Part shown: piece after piece, positions 9,001 to 18,805 of the stretch
Layout of the letters: each line of letters begins with the position of its first letter
How positions within the stretch are numbered: the first letter of the stretch is position 1
NCBI GenBank assembly: GCA_015143295.1
Contig: CM026568.1
Coordinates: 31,504,441-31,568,440 of the forward strand
Length of the DNA: 64,000 nt
From: Tetracentron sinense
Lineage: Eukaryota > Streptophyta > Magnoliopsida > Trochodendrales > Trochodendraceae
Direction of reading: 5' to 3'
Made by a program: the position numbers and the translations under genes
The notes under the pieces: model-generated
Database searches by the model: none
Told to the model about the DNA's origin: nothing
The model's input: only the letters and a program-made list of their open reading frames with translations

Positions 9001-11278
9001 TCGCTCTTTGAATGAAGTTATCGATTACCTATAAAAATATGTAGGTATCGTTCCTTCATACATGTTCTTAATGATATCAGCGCTTTTGTTTGGGACTACT
9101 TTCTTCCCTAATTTTCACATGATTAACTCTAGAAACTATATCATATGCCTTTTCTATCGGTTGTAAACATTGATATAATCCTCAGAAAAATTTGTGTACT
9201 TTCACTAGATCTTTGGAAAACCTACATTATGTATGCAAAAATCTCAAAAAAAGACCTCAGCAAACTTGGATCAGATACCTAAGAAACTCAAACTAATCAG
9301 ACAACTTAGCCCTCATGCGGTTTTATTCGAGTTTCAATTTTTTGGACCTCAACCTCGAATATTTACATAGAAAGGGAACAAAAATTACTGTTTATTTGTG
9401 CCTTTTGAATTGTTTATAAAATCATGTATTTATTGAGTAGGTCTATGGGTACTCCTAAATGCACTCCCAAATCTTAACCATCCATTGTTAACTACCAAGG
9501 GTCAAGATTAATGTTGATTTGGCACACTTTTGAGAAAGTAAGCCAAACCACATCTTTTATTCAATAATACCTAATATGCCCTTCATAAAAAAGAAGACAA
9601 AAGGGGAGATTATACCGTCTTCTCCGATGGTGCGTTGCGGTGCCTTGGCCTTTGATGGTGCTTCTCCTTCCCTATTTGATCTGGGTTTATTTTTCTTAAT
9701 GTTTGATGGAAGAAATGAGATGGGTTTTTGAAGAAGTCACCATTGGAGGTCAAATGGAGCTTCTCTGTTAGCAATTCTTTGAATTTCTAGGGCTCATTCT
9801 TCTGTTTGGGATCTGGGTTTATTTTTCTTAATGTTTAATGGAAGAAATGAGATGAGTTTTTGAAGAAGTCACCATTGGAGGTCAAATGGAGCTTCTCTGT
9901 TAGCAGTTCTCTGAATTTCTAGGGCGCATTATTCTCTTTGGGATCTGGGTTTATTTTTTAAAAATTGTATTTTGTTATTTATATCAGAATTCAGGGCTAT
10001 CAAGATTTTGATAAGTCACCATTAGAGGTCGAATGAAGCTTCTCTGTTGGCAGTTCTTTGAAATTGGGATCTGGATTTTTTTTGATATATTTTGTTATTT
10101 ATATCAGAATTTAGAGCATCAAGATTTTGACAATGAAAGATGGTGTTTTTAAAAGTAGCCATGGTAGATATTTCGAGTCAGGTGACACGATTTCTATATT
10201 AGAGGAGGCTAAGGCAAGTGGTTTCCATTCAAGGAGAGTGTAGTGTTGGCTATGGAGTAGAGAATGCGGCCATGGATGAAGCCCTTTTCAATGTCTCCTT
10301 CAAGATCACTTTATTTAAATCCATTTTCATGGCTGTAAAAAGATTCTAACCAACTGGCTTATGACCACCTCTCTTACATATTTGTTTCTCAACCATGAAC
10401 CATCCCAAGTCGCATCTCTCTCTCTCTCTATCACTTTTTCCTTACTTGCTTTCTCAATCAAACTCCATTACTGTCCCTGCAACCATCTATCTCTTCTTCT
10501 TTGATTGCTTTGTTCAAGTGATTAAATGAAAAATAAATAATAAAAGAAACTGATATTTTCCATGTAGTTTGCTATACCCATCAGTAAAATTTCTGAGTAT
10601 ATATATCATAGGGTTGTGATGCCTCGGTGATAAACGCATCTATTGGAAGCAACACAGTGAAGAAAGACTACCCCGATTATCTGTAATTAGCAGGCAACTG
10701 ATTTGATACTGTTATCAAGGCTAAGGCGGCAATAGATGTGATACCCAGATGCAAGAACAAGGTCTCTTGTTCTTGAAATCCTTGCTATGAAGCATGAGAT
10801 GCTATAGCTTGTCTCTAATGGAGTTATTGGCTGGATGAGAATAAAAGAGATAGGGGACCTTCCCTCCAACGACACCCTTTTGTCTTTTGTTTGCTTTCTT
10901 ATGATGGGTAGATTAGGTATTATTTAATAAAAGATCTCACTTGGCTCGAAGTAGCTTGATTTCGTTTTTTAAGAAAGGTGCCAACTCAGCATTAATCTTG
11001 ACCTTTGGTGCTTAGCAATGGACAGTTAAGTTCGGGAGTACAAATGGGAGTATATTTAGGAGTACCTATACACTGACTCGTATTTATTTATGCAGTTGCA
11101 ATAGCTTATAAGCCCTACTTAAAAAGGGAGAAGTTGCTGTTTATTTTGCCTTCTTTTTTTTATGCAGATGCAACGGCTTAGAAGCGAACTTGGAGAGGTC
11201 CAGTGTGAATATGCAAGATTGTTGGCTGAAGCGCAATCGATAGATGCTGTCAAGGAGGAGAAACATGTACATGGGTAG
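1..11278 (+). CDS. 3' exons of a coiled-coil protein gene, possibly MADS K-box (partial)
   Basis: Three joined coding pieces fit one frame: 1-62 (enters the window in frame), 367-409 and 11168-11278 ending in TAG. Junctions are AA|GTGAGT, TTTCAG|G, AAG|GTACTA and ATGCAG|ATG, and the phases match (2, then 0). The encoded tail is about 71 residues, highly charged and heptad-like, with LMEENKKLHAK first, then CLEYEKREEELNLK and MQRLRSELGEV. LMEENKKL resembles the end of the K-box in SVP/AGL24-type MADS proteins, but the 43-nt exon and its phase change are not the usual MIKC pattern, so another coiled-coil protein is equally possible. The intron between 409 and 11168 is about 10.8 kb and full of transposons. 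The final exon could alternatively splice on at a GTAGAT near 11275, in which case more exons lie downstream. The family is not recognised with confidence. Confidence 0.5.
410..1139. other. intron sequence, nothing recognised
   Basis: AT-rich start of the long intron. There is a TA run near 991-1007 and no protein similarity in any frame. The 72-residue open frame at 568-786 looks like chance. Confidence 0.5.
1140..2610. repeat. Cluster of foldback MITE-like repeats (four to five units)
   Basis: A module of roughly 200-300 bp recurs in both orientations. Its landmarks are a run like AACCAAGGTTATATTGTTGA, then CCCCAAG..TTAGTGAATCTTAACCAC, then GGTCAACACGTGTCCCTTT, then GAACTCAAGAAGTTCAATCG, then an AT-rich spacer with GGTTAAGAATTTTTAA. 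Units are visible near 1140-1330, 1780-1990, 2010-2140, 2170-2320 and 2370-2600. The inverted pairing of GTGGTTAAG..GTGAATC with the AACC-side motif suggests a foldback MITE that inserted repeatedly into itself. No protein is encoded. Related copies are at 5085-5305, 7241-7740, 12241-12550 and 39660-39760. Confidence 0.55.
1337..1774 (-). mobile_element. 5'-truncated L1-type LINE fragment inside a foldback repeat
   Basis: On the minus strand the frame at about 1548-1775 reads as the C-terminus of a plant L1 ORF2, including WGIWKEQNKRVFEG, which is the usual WKERNxRIFE motif after the zinc-finger RT region. The minus-strand 3' end is A-rich (plus-strand T run 1337-1349). The insertion is flanked by an 8-bp duplication TGAATCTT (1329-1336 and 1775-1782). 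It is a dead fragment lacking the endonuclease and RT. Confidence 0.7.
2611..3204. other. intergenic/intron sequence, no gene
   Basis: AT-rich. The piece 2600-2830 contains CATCAAAAGTTTGATGTG, a short palindrome. From 2850 to 3130 short phrases such as AAAATGCCCTTA recur every 100-150 bp. No coding signal was recognised. Confidence 0.4.
3205..3240 (+). mobile_element. Helitron-like 3' terminus (hairpin plus CTAG)
   Basis: A short hairpin CACGTGC / GCACGTG (3212-3218 with 3222-3228) is followed after eight bases by CTAG at 3237-3240 and then a T. This matches the Helitron 3' rule (hairpin, spacer, CTRR, host T). No matching 5' TC end could be fixed, so the element's length is unknown. Confidence 0.3.
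3306..4160 (-). mobile_element. L1-type LINE 3' fragment
   Basis: Minus-strand frames read as the C-terminal half of a plant L1 ORF2. They start with a segment like LNDWEVEEFANFLSTLES near 4130-4070, continue with GRFSVRTLLQ and PHQIVWFNGMPSKVSFFLW (zf-RVT domain), and then ESVDHFLLHCPFVMSLW near 3815. The frame is broken at least twice. An A-rich tail appears on the minus strand at about 3306-3320. The RT core is missing. Confidence 0.65.
4161..5084. other. AT-rich spacer, no gene
   Basis: Contains a (CA)n/(TA)n microsatellite at about 4322-4354 and short foldback-family pieces around 4595-4680 (a TAAGGGTTAGTGAAACTTAA phrase). No coding frame of interest. Confidence 0.4.
5085..5305. repeat. 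Foldback MITE, solitary copy
   Basis: The left arm has ATTAATTGTGGTTAAAATTC, then CCTTGGGGTTCAATAATATA. The right arm has the inverted counterparts, ATATCGTTGAACCCCAAGGG and GTGAATCTTAACCACAACTA. The arms pair around an AT-rich loop of about 70 bp. Same family as the 1140-2610 cluster. Confidence 0.6.
5306..6515. other. No gene; possible degenerate repeat at 6085-6440
   Basis: 5400-5890 has short overlapping frames on both strands that match nothing recognised. At 6085-6440, imperfect inverted phrases (CTGAAACCTATATGTATTGG near the left, CCTATACGTATCACGC near the right) suggest an old inverted-repeat element, but its ends cannot be fixed. Confidence 0.35.
6873..7230. mobile_element. Long-TIR foldback MITE with 10-bp target duplication
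   Basis: Both ends carry AAATCCTCTA in inverted orientation, and the inverted similarity runs about 110 bp inward (GTGTCCCTTTTGACACCCCTT, in two parts, and AGGGTTCACCCATCC on the left arm, with counterparts on the right). The flanks repeat CCAATGAAAA exactly (6863-6872 and 7231-7240). The length is 358 bp and it is non-coding. A related piece lies in the polygalacturonase intron at 42525-42665. The superfamily is uncertain; a 9-10 bp duplication favours Mutator. Confidence 0.7.
7344..7583 (+). mobile_element. 5'-truncated LINE 3' tail
   Basis: A short 3'-UTR-like piece ends in TTTAATAAATCATGGTATTG, then ATC and a 14-A tail. The ending resembles the LINE tail at 30163 (CTTAATAAAGTGTGCTATTG). 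The flanks duplicate AAGATTCA (7336-7343 and 7584-7591). Only the tail is present, with no coding part. Confidence 0.65.
7592..8025. other. Foldback-repeat remainder and unassigned sequence
   Basis: 7592-7740 continues the foldback unit split by the LINE tail (AGGTTCAATAATCTAACTTGG, in two parts, and GAACTCTCCCGAGTTCAAT). 7741-8025 shows no coding signal. Confidence 0.4.
8176..8210. repeat. (GGGAGA)n microsatellite
   Basis: About six units of a GGGAGA hexamer. It creates a false Ser-Pro repeat protein on the minus strand. Confidence 0.85.
8484..8820 (-). mobile_element. RTE-type LINE fragment (reverse transcriptase C-terminal side)
   Basis: On the minus strand the frame reads KIDGQDIPQSYQFRYLSSII followed by acidic residues. 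This matches the plant non-LTR signature DGQEIPxSxxFRYLGSII downstream of the RT catalytic core. The matching frame stops at the end of the MULE-like element at 8482. It is a decayed fragment; a second minus-strand frame at 8622-8819 overlaps it out of register. Confidence 0.55.
8821..9425. other. intron sequence, nothing recognised
   Basis: AT-rich. 8941-9030 resembles a LINE 3' tail (TCTTTGTACTC..AATGAAGTTATCGATTACC), but there is no poly(A) or clear duplication. Confidence 0.35.
9678..10070. repeat. 132-bp tandem repeats inside the Pack-MULE
   Basis: GATCTGGGTTTATTTTTCTT begins at 9678 and again at 9810, and a shortened copy begins at 9942, giving a 132-bp period. The unit includes GAAGTCACCATTGGAGGTCA and GCTTCTCTGTTAGCA. 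A further degenerate piece follows at about 10010-10130. Confidence 0.8.
10612..10870 (+). pseudogene. Captured class III peroxidase exon fragment
   Basis: Reading from GGTTGTGATGCC gives GCDASVINASIGSNTVKKDY, then PDYL, a stop, LAGN, a stop, FDTVIKAKAAIDVIPRCKNK and VSC. After a shift of frame come residues like EILAMKHE and LVSNGV. This is the peroxidase segment GCDASV..EKDxPxNxSLAGxGFDTVIKAKAAVD..C..VSCADILA. The piece begins just after an AG, as expected for the second exon of plant peroxidase genes, so genomic DNA with intron sequence was probably captured. Two in-frame stops and at least one frameshift make it non-functional. It lies wholly within the Pack-MULE. Confidence 0.8.
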
Positions 11279-12240
11279 ATTTCATTTTTTTTTTTTCTGT
11301 TTAAATTAATTTTTTCATTTGTAAAATGAGGTGTTGTCCATAGCTCAGTTTTATCCTCAATCCTTTTGGTGGGGGTGAGAAATAGTAGGTCATCATAATG
11401 TCCGAAATTCCTTGGACATTTTGGTCCTCGGGATCATATTTTGCCCCCTTCTGTATATGAAAAAAAAGAAATGTAAAACCCTGTTAGCACCTATTATCAT
11501 CTCTAATTTGTCAGTTCATTAACATGGACAGTGATTCTTGTGGGGACTTAACCCGAATAGCTTGAATTTACTGAGCTAACTAGTGATATTGTAAGTGTTG
11601 TAGAACTGTACTCTCGGTTGTGCCAAAAACATCTTGTAAATTGCTTCCTTGCAAGTGCTTTTGTTGATTAAGATTTGAAAAATACATGAACCTTGCCAGA
11701 AGGTCTCAACAGACAAGTTCTCTGTATATAACCAATTAGTGCAATCCTCGTGTTCTGATGGTCCTAATTATCAACAGAAGCATGGGTCATAGGCAAATGC
11801 CTATACGGATGGCAAGTAGCTTACTCCTCTTTAGTCCCTCTATAGTAAGGTGGCAATCTTTTAAGTTCCCTCATTGCACTTAAAACCACTTATTGTGAAA
11901 AAACATGCTCGGGGTTGATCCATAGTTTTATTTGTTTCAGCTTCTTTATTTTCTATATACTTCTTTTGTCTTGTTGGTCCTTTCTATCTATTTTCTTTAT
12001 ATATACATAGAGAGAAGGGTTCCGTAGGCTTAGTTTACTAGAGATTCTTGTAAGTTACGCAATCATAGCAGCTAGATCAATACTATTTTCAAATCCAAGA
12101 GATGAAATTAAAACCACTTATTGTGAAAAACCCTCTAATATGTAACCATCATCCCCTCTTAAATAGGAGTTTCTCATTTTTCCTTATTCTCTCTCCTAGC
12201 CATACACTCTCTCTCTCTCTCTTGTTACTTTTTTTTTAAT
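11279..12240. other. Possible 3' UTR and spacer, no gene
   Basis: Downstream of the stop at 11276-11278. No convincing coding frame and no clear polyadenylation signal close to the stop. Confidence 0.4.
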
Positions 12241-12550
12241 CATATTTGGTTGATCCCAACCCAACATGAGTCCTTTTAATTGTGGTTAAGAAAATATTAA
12301 CCAAAAGTTTCGTCTTTTCTCTAAGGTTCAACCTCTTCTCCTTAGGTTTTTAGAAAATAAAAATTACAGTGAGAATGAGTGGAAAGTTTTTTTTCTTTTT
12401 AAATCATATTTGGTTGAATCACAACCCAACATGTGTCCTTTTAACTGTGGTTAAGAAGATATTAATCCAAAGTTGTCTTTTATCTAGGGTTTAACCTCTT
12501 CTACGAGGTTTTTAGAAAAAAAAAAACTTACAGTGAGAATGAGAGAGAGA
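12241..12550. repeat. Tandem pair of about 164 bp, foldback-family related
   Basis: CATATTTGGTTGA starts at 12241 and again at 12405. Both copies continue with CCCAACATG, CCTTTTAA, GTGGTTAAGAA, AGGTTTTTAGAAAA and ACAGTGAGAATGAG. A second small tandem pair (TTTCCTAGAATTAA, about 70 bp apart) follows at 12588-12735. Confidence 0.7.
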
Positions 12551-12846
12551 TCGAGTAGGAGAGAGAGAGGGAAAACCTCTCATGTGGTTTCCTAGAATTA
12601 AGGGGTAGTTATACAAAACCATCTATCTTAAATGTAGGGTGAAATTTAAATGGGTTTGTGGTTTCCTAGAATTAAAGAGGGTAGTTTTACAAAAATCACC
12701 TATCTGGGATGTAGGATTGGATTTAAATGAGTTTATGATCTAATGATTAAGAGTCCACTGCTTACCAGAGTCTCCTAACAGCTAAGCTGTTAAGAATGTT
12801 ACTCTCTCTCGCTCTCTTTCTCTCTCTCTCTATATATATATATTGA

Positions 12847-13329
12847 TCTATAATATAAAGAAATAAGTGTCATCTAATCTCTTCTCTTTGTTCTTCAATC
12901 CCATGAATCCTACATGTTCTGTTTTAAGGATGTCACGTGACACCTTTCTTTAATCTCAATTGTTAATTATTTCTCTTACACATGTTTCCCTCTCAATTCA
13001 AAAATCATTTGAGGGATTTTAGGGGATAATAGTCTTCTATTTTCTCACACGGATAAGAGTGTGTAGAGATGTGTCCCTCGCCCCATTTTTCTCTCTCTAT
13101 CCCCACCTTTTAAGTCTCCTAATTTTCTATTTGATCCCAAAAAAACCTCTAATTATCTCTTCCTAAATTTTCTCACATCTATCTCATATTCATCTTTTCT
13201 CTCTCTCAAATGACACAATTCCCCCCAATATTTTCCAATAATCCTCTCACGTTTATCTCAACTGTTTTTGTAGTAATTTTTTAAAAAAATTTCTTTATAC
13301 TCCCGTACATTGCATGAGGGATTAGCTAG
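12847..13329 (+). mobile_element. Short non-autonomous Helitron
   Basis: The 5' end reads A|TCTATAATATAAAG, as in plant Helitrons. The 3' end has an imperfect hairpin CCCGTACATTGCATGAGGG (13302-13320), then ATTAG and CTAG at 13326-13329, followed by host T. No target duplication, as expected. The interior is pyrimidine-rich and non-coding; length 483 bp. Confidence 0.55.
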
Positions 13330-13907
13330 TATATGTATATATATAATAAAGAAAATCTAGAGTTCACGCCATGCGTGAAACTCTTAAAGGTCACACAAGT
13401 GTAAAAAACATGGCTTTTTTGTAATTAATACCAAACAGGATGGACAGTGATTCTTGTTGACAAATATTATCAGTGGGTACCAGGATATAGTTGGGAAGAC
13501 TGACTATTCTTTGCTTTCTAAAATGGAAACGTGTAGTGATTATGGAACCGAGTTTGCTATCAAGCCATCTAGTTAGGCCTGTAAGTTAGTTATCCATCAA
13601 CTCAATAGAAATATGAAGCAGTCTCCTGTATTCATAGGAGTAAATTTTTTTTAACAATTGACATTAATGGGTGTATGCAAAAGCTGTGTGCTCAGAGAAA
13701 TGTGAAATGGAAGCTGCAAGTCCTACAAAAATGGAGTTCAAGTGATAAGAGAAAGGTTGAACTAAAGACCCAAAGTGAATCTAATTATACAAAGGATTGA
13801 GCGTAATTTTTTGCAATTGTGTGGCCATGAGTTCAATCTCTGTGTATTAAAATCATTGCGACGATGCTAACATTAGTGGAAAATGTTGGCATCTCTAACC
13901 TGTTGTT
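13330..13907. other. Spacer before the copia element, no gene
   Basis: A TA run at 13331-13350 and no recognised coding frame. GAGTTCAATCTC near 13829 resembles a pol III B box, but no A box or repeat end was found. Confidence 0.35.
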
Positions 13908-13912
13908 AATAT

Positions 13913-14116
13913 TGTTAAAAAGGCTATTATTAGCTGGATACTAATTCCGTAATTAGTAACTCTGTGATTAGAAGTTTCCTATACTGTAATTAGTAGTTTC
14001 CTCATTGTAATTAGTTTCCTGTAAAGGTGGTTTGCCCTACACTCTTGTATTCTTATAAATATACCTCTCATTGAGAAGAATATATTATCAAGGGATTAGA
14101 ACCCTAAATTTTAACT
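13913..14116 (+). repeat. 5' LTR of the copia element
   Basis: 204 bp, starting TGTTAAAAAGG and ending TTTTAACT directly before the primer-binding site. It contains a TATAAATA box near 14055 and AT-rich tandem phrases (GTAATTAGTA). Confidence 0.92.
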
Positions 14117-17100
14117 TGGTATCAGAGCCCCTCCATATTGTAGCTGTACTGCCATTACCGCACTGAACCATTACCAAAGTACCGTTGCTGCCTGTACGCC
14201 CAGATCACCTCCATTTATCAAAGAACTGCTGCTGCCCATATACCTCTCATTGTACGCGGTACCATCTCAAACCTTTATTGTGCATTACCACCGAACCCAT
14301 TACCTTTACCATCCCATTACCATATTACCACCGGATCACCACCACTATTACCTCCATTAATCCATACCTCAACTGTTATCTTTACCTTCCTGAATCCTTA
14401 CCATACCAAAGCATTAATCCATACCACCACCTCCATTGAACGTCTGCCATACCATAATCCATATCACCTCCATTACATCCTTATCACCTCCATTAAATCC
14501 ACCAATCATACCATATCCTTAACCGAAAGCCAAAAGCACTCTTTACCCAATCCATTACCAAATCCAACCATGGAATATTCACCCGAATCCATACCTACAT
14601 CTATACCTTCACCAGTCATATACATTCAATCCGAAGGTTCTGGTTTCAATGCCGGAATCATCCTTACCGAATCCAACTATGATGTATGGTCCCAAATCAT
14701 AGAGATGCAGATTGCAGGATGCGAAAAACTTGAGTATATTATGGGTAAAACACCCGAACCAAAAGCCACTGATACTTCCTATACAAAGTGGTATGCAGAA
14801 AATCAAAAGGTTAAAGGATGGTTGTTGACATCTATGTCTCCTGAAATAATGAAGCGCTACCTTCAATTGCGTACCGCACGTGAAATCTGGAATGCCCTTG
14901 CTAAAGCATTCTATGATGGGTCTGACGAATCACAGATTTTTGCATTGAATCAGCGAGCTTTTTCCACCAAGTAGGAGGGTCGGCCTCTCTCAGTCTATTA
15001 TGGTGAACTGGTAGAAATTTTTCAAGAGTTGGACCATCGCGATAAAATCGTCATGAAAGATCCAGACGATATTATTACTTATCAAAAATCAGTTGAACGA
15101 CTGCGTGTGCATATCTTTCTGGCTGGACTCAATGCTGAATTTGAACAACTCCGAGGTGAGATTCTTAGGAAGGATCCAGCACTGGATTTTGAAGAAACTT
15201 ATGCGTATGTGCGCCGGGATGCAACTCACAGGACTACCTTGAATGGAGAATCTGATCACCCAGAATCATCTGCAATGTTGGCTCGCCGATTCAAAGGACG
15301 ACCCAATCGTGGGCCGGAGCGAGCGCCTGACCCACCGAACCATACTACAGACCCGAACAGGTCTTCTGGCTCCCAGAATCGCAGCTATGAGACAGGAGTT
15401 GTAAGGTCAGAACTTTTGTGTACTCATTGTGGTGAAAACGGACATACTAAGTCACGTTGCTATGAGTTAATTGGATATCCAGAATGGTGGGATCCGGCCA
15501 AGGCACCTAGCAAACGAAATTCAAAGCCAAATCTCCGTGCTTCTATTGTTGTTGCTGAATCATCTACCATTCCAGAGGAGGCATCGGGTTTGATTGCTAC
15601 TGCAGGTAACCCTGGTAAAGCTCTTAATGTTTCTGCATCTAATAATAATAGTACATGGATTATTGATTCTGGTGCTACAGATCACATGACCTTTGACATT
15701 AATCGTATTCAGTCTATGAAATCATCCAAACAACCTATAGTGTCCACAGCTAATGGTACTCCATCTCCTGTGATTGGGGAAGGTCCAGTTACATTGACTA
15801 AGGATTTAAATTTGAACTCTGTTTTAGTTGTTCCTTCCCTCAACTATAACCTATTGTCTGTTGCTCAAATAACCTGCGCTTTGCATTGTATTGTGATTTT
15901 TTGGCCTAACCTTTGTGTTTTTAAGGACATCCAGACTTGGAGGACAATTGGTTATGGTACTAGAAAGGGAAAGCTCTATCATCTTGATCTGACACCGACA
16001 AGTTCAAGTCAGTTGGCTCAAGCTTTCTCAGTTGATAGGTCGACACATCTACAGAATTCAGAAATTTGGTTGTGGCATCGGCGCTTAGGCCATGCCTCTT
16101 TTGGCTATTTAAAAAAATCGTTTCCGAAGTTGTTTTGTCAGTTGAATATTTCTGATTTCAAGTGTGATATTTGTGAACTGGCTAAGAGTCATCGTGTTTC
16201 ATTTCCAATAAGTATGAATAAAAGTCCAGTACCATTTATGGTTATTCATTCTGATGTCTGGGGTCCAGCAAAGATCCCTTCTCTGAGTGGTGCTCGGTGG
16301 TTTGTTTCTTTTATTGATGATTGTACTCGTATGACTTGGGTCTATTTAATGAAATCAAAAAATGAAGTCAGCTCTCTCTTTCAACAATTTCACAGGATAA
16401 TAGCCACTCAGTATCAGTCTCATATACAAGCTATTCGCACTGATAATGGTGGAGAATTTGTTAATCAAGACTTGAAACAGTATCTGCATTTACATGGCAT
16501 TGCTCATCAGACGACTTGCCCCTACTCCCCTCAACAAAACGGGGTTGCAGAGCGCAAGAACCGTCATCTTCTTGAGGTTGTTCGTGCTTCCTTGTTTGGG
16601 GCCCACATGCCCACCAGCTACTGGGGTGAAGCTGTCACTGCTGCAGCCTACCTCATCAACCGTGTACCTTCCAGTTCAATACAATTTCAGACCACCTATA
16701 ATACCTTACATGCGGCTGTACGTGCTCCTACTGTGCCGAATTTACCACCTAAAGTATTTGGGTGTGTAGCATTTGTACATCTCCACAAAGCCTTGCGAAG
16801 TAAGTTGGAATCTCGAGCTCCACTTCAGGAGAAGAGTAGCAATGAAGTGCAGACTCTGAATTACTCTCTGGACACCTTGGATGAAATTGGTGACAACTTT
16901 GATATAAGTGGTGAATGCCTAGAAGATGAAATTTGTCAGGATCCGATAGAATCAACTTCAACTGAGCAACTTCCAGACCCAGTACCGCCAGTATCTCCAT
17001 TGTCACATGCGCCAACTCCCTCTGTACCATTTAACCAATTGTTCTCGGAAGCTGAAGCCAAATGCACTCCTGAGCCCCATGTGAGTTCTGAACCCCACAT

Positions 17101-18805
17101 AAAATTGCTACCTAATCGAGTCACTAGAGGAATACCTAAAGTAACCTATGAACCTGTTCTTAGTTCTAAAGCTAAGTATCCCTTGAGTAACTTTGTATCT
17201 TACCATAGACTGTCAAAGGAATGTGAATCATTTGCGAATCAATTATCTGTTGTATCTATTCCTACTAGTGTGCAGGATGCTTTGAGTGATCCCAGGTGGA
17301 AGGAAGCAATGAATGAAGAAATGAAGGCTCTCCAAAAGAACTCAACGTGGGAACTTGTTGAGTTACCTGAAGGGAAGAAACCCGTTGGATGTAGTGGGTC
17401 TACACCATTAAATATAAAGCCGATGGAACCATCGAAAGATTCAAAGCCAGACTAGTTGCCAAAGGGTACACACAAACATACGGAATTGACTATGAAGAGA
17501 CGTTCGCACCAGTGGCCAAAATTAACACAGTTCGTATTTTGTTATCTCTGACTGTGAATCTTGATTGGCCATTACACCAGTTTGATGTGAAGAATGCATT
17601 CCTGCATGGAGATCTCAAAGAAGAAGTATATATGGAGATGCCTCCTGGATGTAATATGCAGACTAAAAAAACCAAACAGGTGTGTAGGCTGAAGAAGTCC
17701 CTGTATGGCTTGAAGCAATCCCCTAGAGTGTGGTTCGGAAGGTTCACGAATACTATGAAGGCATTTGGATACAGACAAAGTAACTCGGATCACACTCTCT
17801 TCTTAAAGCACAATCAAGAAAAGATCACTGCTCTTATTGTGTACGTTGATGATATGGTAGTGACTGGGAATGATTCGGAAGAGAAGAAAGCATTACAGGA
17901 TCACCTTGCCCATAAGTTCGAAATGAAGGATCTTGGTCCATTGAAGTATTTTCTAGGAATTGAAGTTTCAAGGTCAAAGAAAGATATTTTTCTTTCCCAA
18001 CGAAAATATGCCTTAGATTTGTTGAAGGAAACTGGTATGACAGCTTGTAGCCCGATTAACACTCCTATGGAAAAAAATCTGAAACTGGGTTTGCATCCGA
18101 ATCAAATTCCTGCTAACAAGGAACGTTACCAAAGATTAGTAGGAAGATTGATGTATCTCACACATACTAGACCCGATTTGGCCTATGCGCTAAGTGTCGT
18201 CAGTCAGTTCATGCACTCCCCTAGTGAGGAACATATGAATGCTGTAATTCGTATATTGCGCTACTTGAAGTCATCTCCTGGAAATGGAATTATGTTTACA
18301 AAAGGAGGTAATTTGAATATTGAAGGTTACACTGATGCTGATTGGGCTGGGTCAATAGATGATAAACGTTCTACGTCTGGGTATTTCACATTTGTAGGAG
18401 GAAATTTAGTTACTTGGCGAAGTAAAAAACAAGAAGTAGTAGCTAGATCCAGTGCTGAAGCTGAATACAGGGGAATGGCTAAGGGAGTATGCGAATTACT
18501 GTGGATCAGAAATGTAATGCAAGATTTACGAATTAAACCGACCGATCCAATGAGATTATATTGTGATAATAAGGCAGCATGCGATATTGCCCATAATCCA
18601 ATTCAACATGATCGGACTAAACATGTTGAGGTGGATAGACACTTTATTAAGGAGAAGTTGGAAGCAAAGCTTATTGAAATTCCTCATGTTCGATCAGAAG
18701 ATCAGCTTGCAGACATACTCACTAAGGCAGTGTCAAGTCAAGCGTTTCATAGCCATCTTGACAAGTTGGCCATGAGCGACATCTATGCACCAACTTGAGG
18801 GGGAG

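Larger units (their letters stand above)
9435..11079. mobile_element. Pack-MULE: non-autonomous Mutator-like element carrying a peroxidase gene fragment
   Basis: Terminal inverted repeats of about 90-100 bp begin GAGTAGGTCTATGGGTACTC at the left and GAGTCAGTGTATAGGTACTC on the opposite strand at the right. They continue through CCTAAAT..ACTCCC and GGTCAAGATTAATG. The flanks are an exact 9-bp duplication, GTATTTATT, at 9426-9434 and 11080-11088, which is diagnostic of Mutator-like elements. Inside are 132-bp tandem repeats (9678 on) and a host-derived peroxidase exon (10612-10870). No transposase is present. It lies about 90 bp upstream of exon 11168-11278 of the surrounding gene. Confidence 0.85.

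Noticed and set aside
10612-10870. A functional peroxidase gene
   Set aside because: Two in-frame stops and a frameshift, no exon 1 with the catalytic His/Arg region, and it lies inside a transposon.
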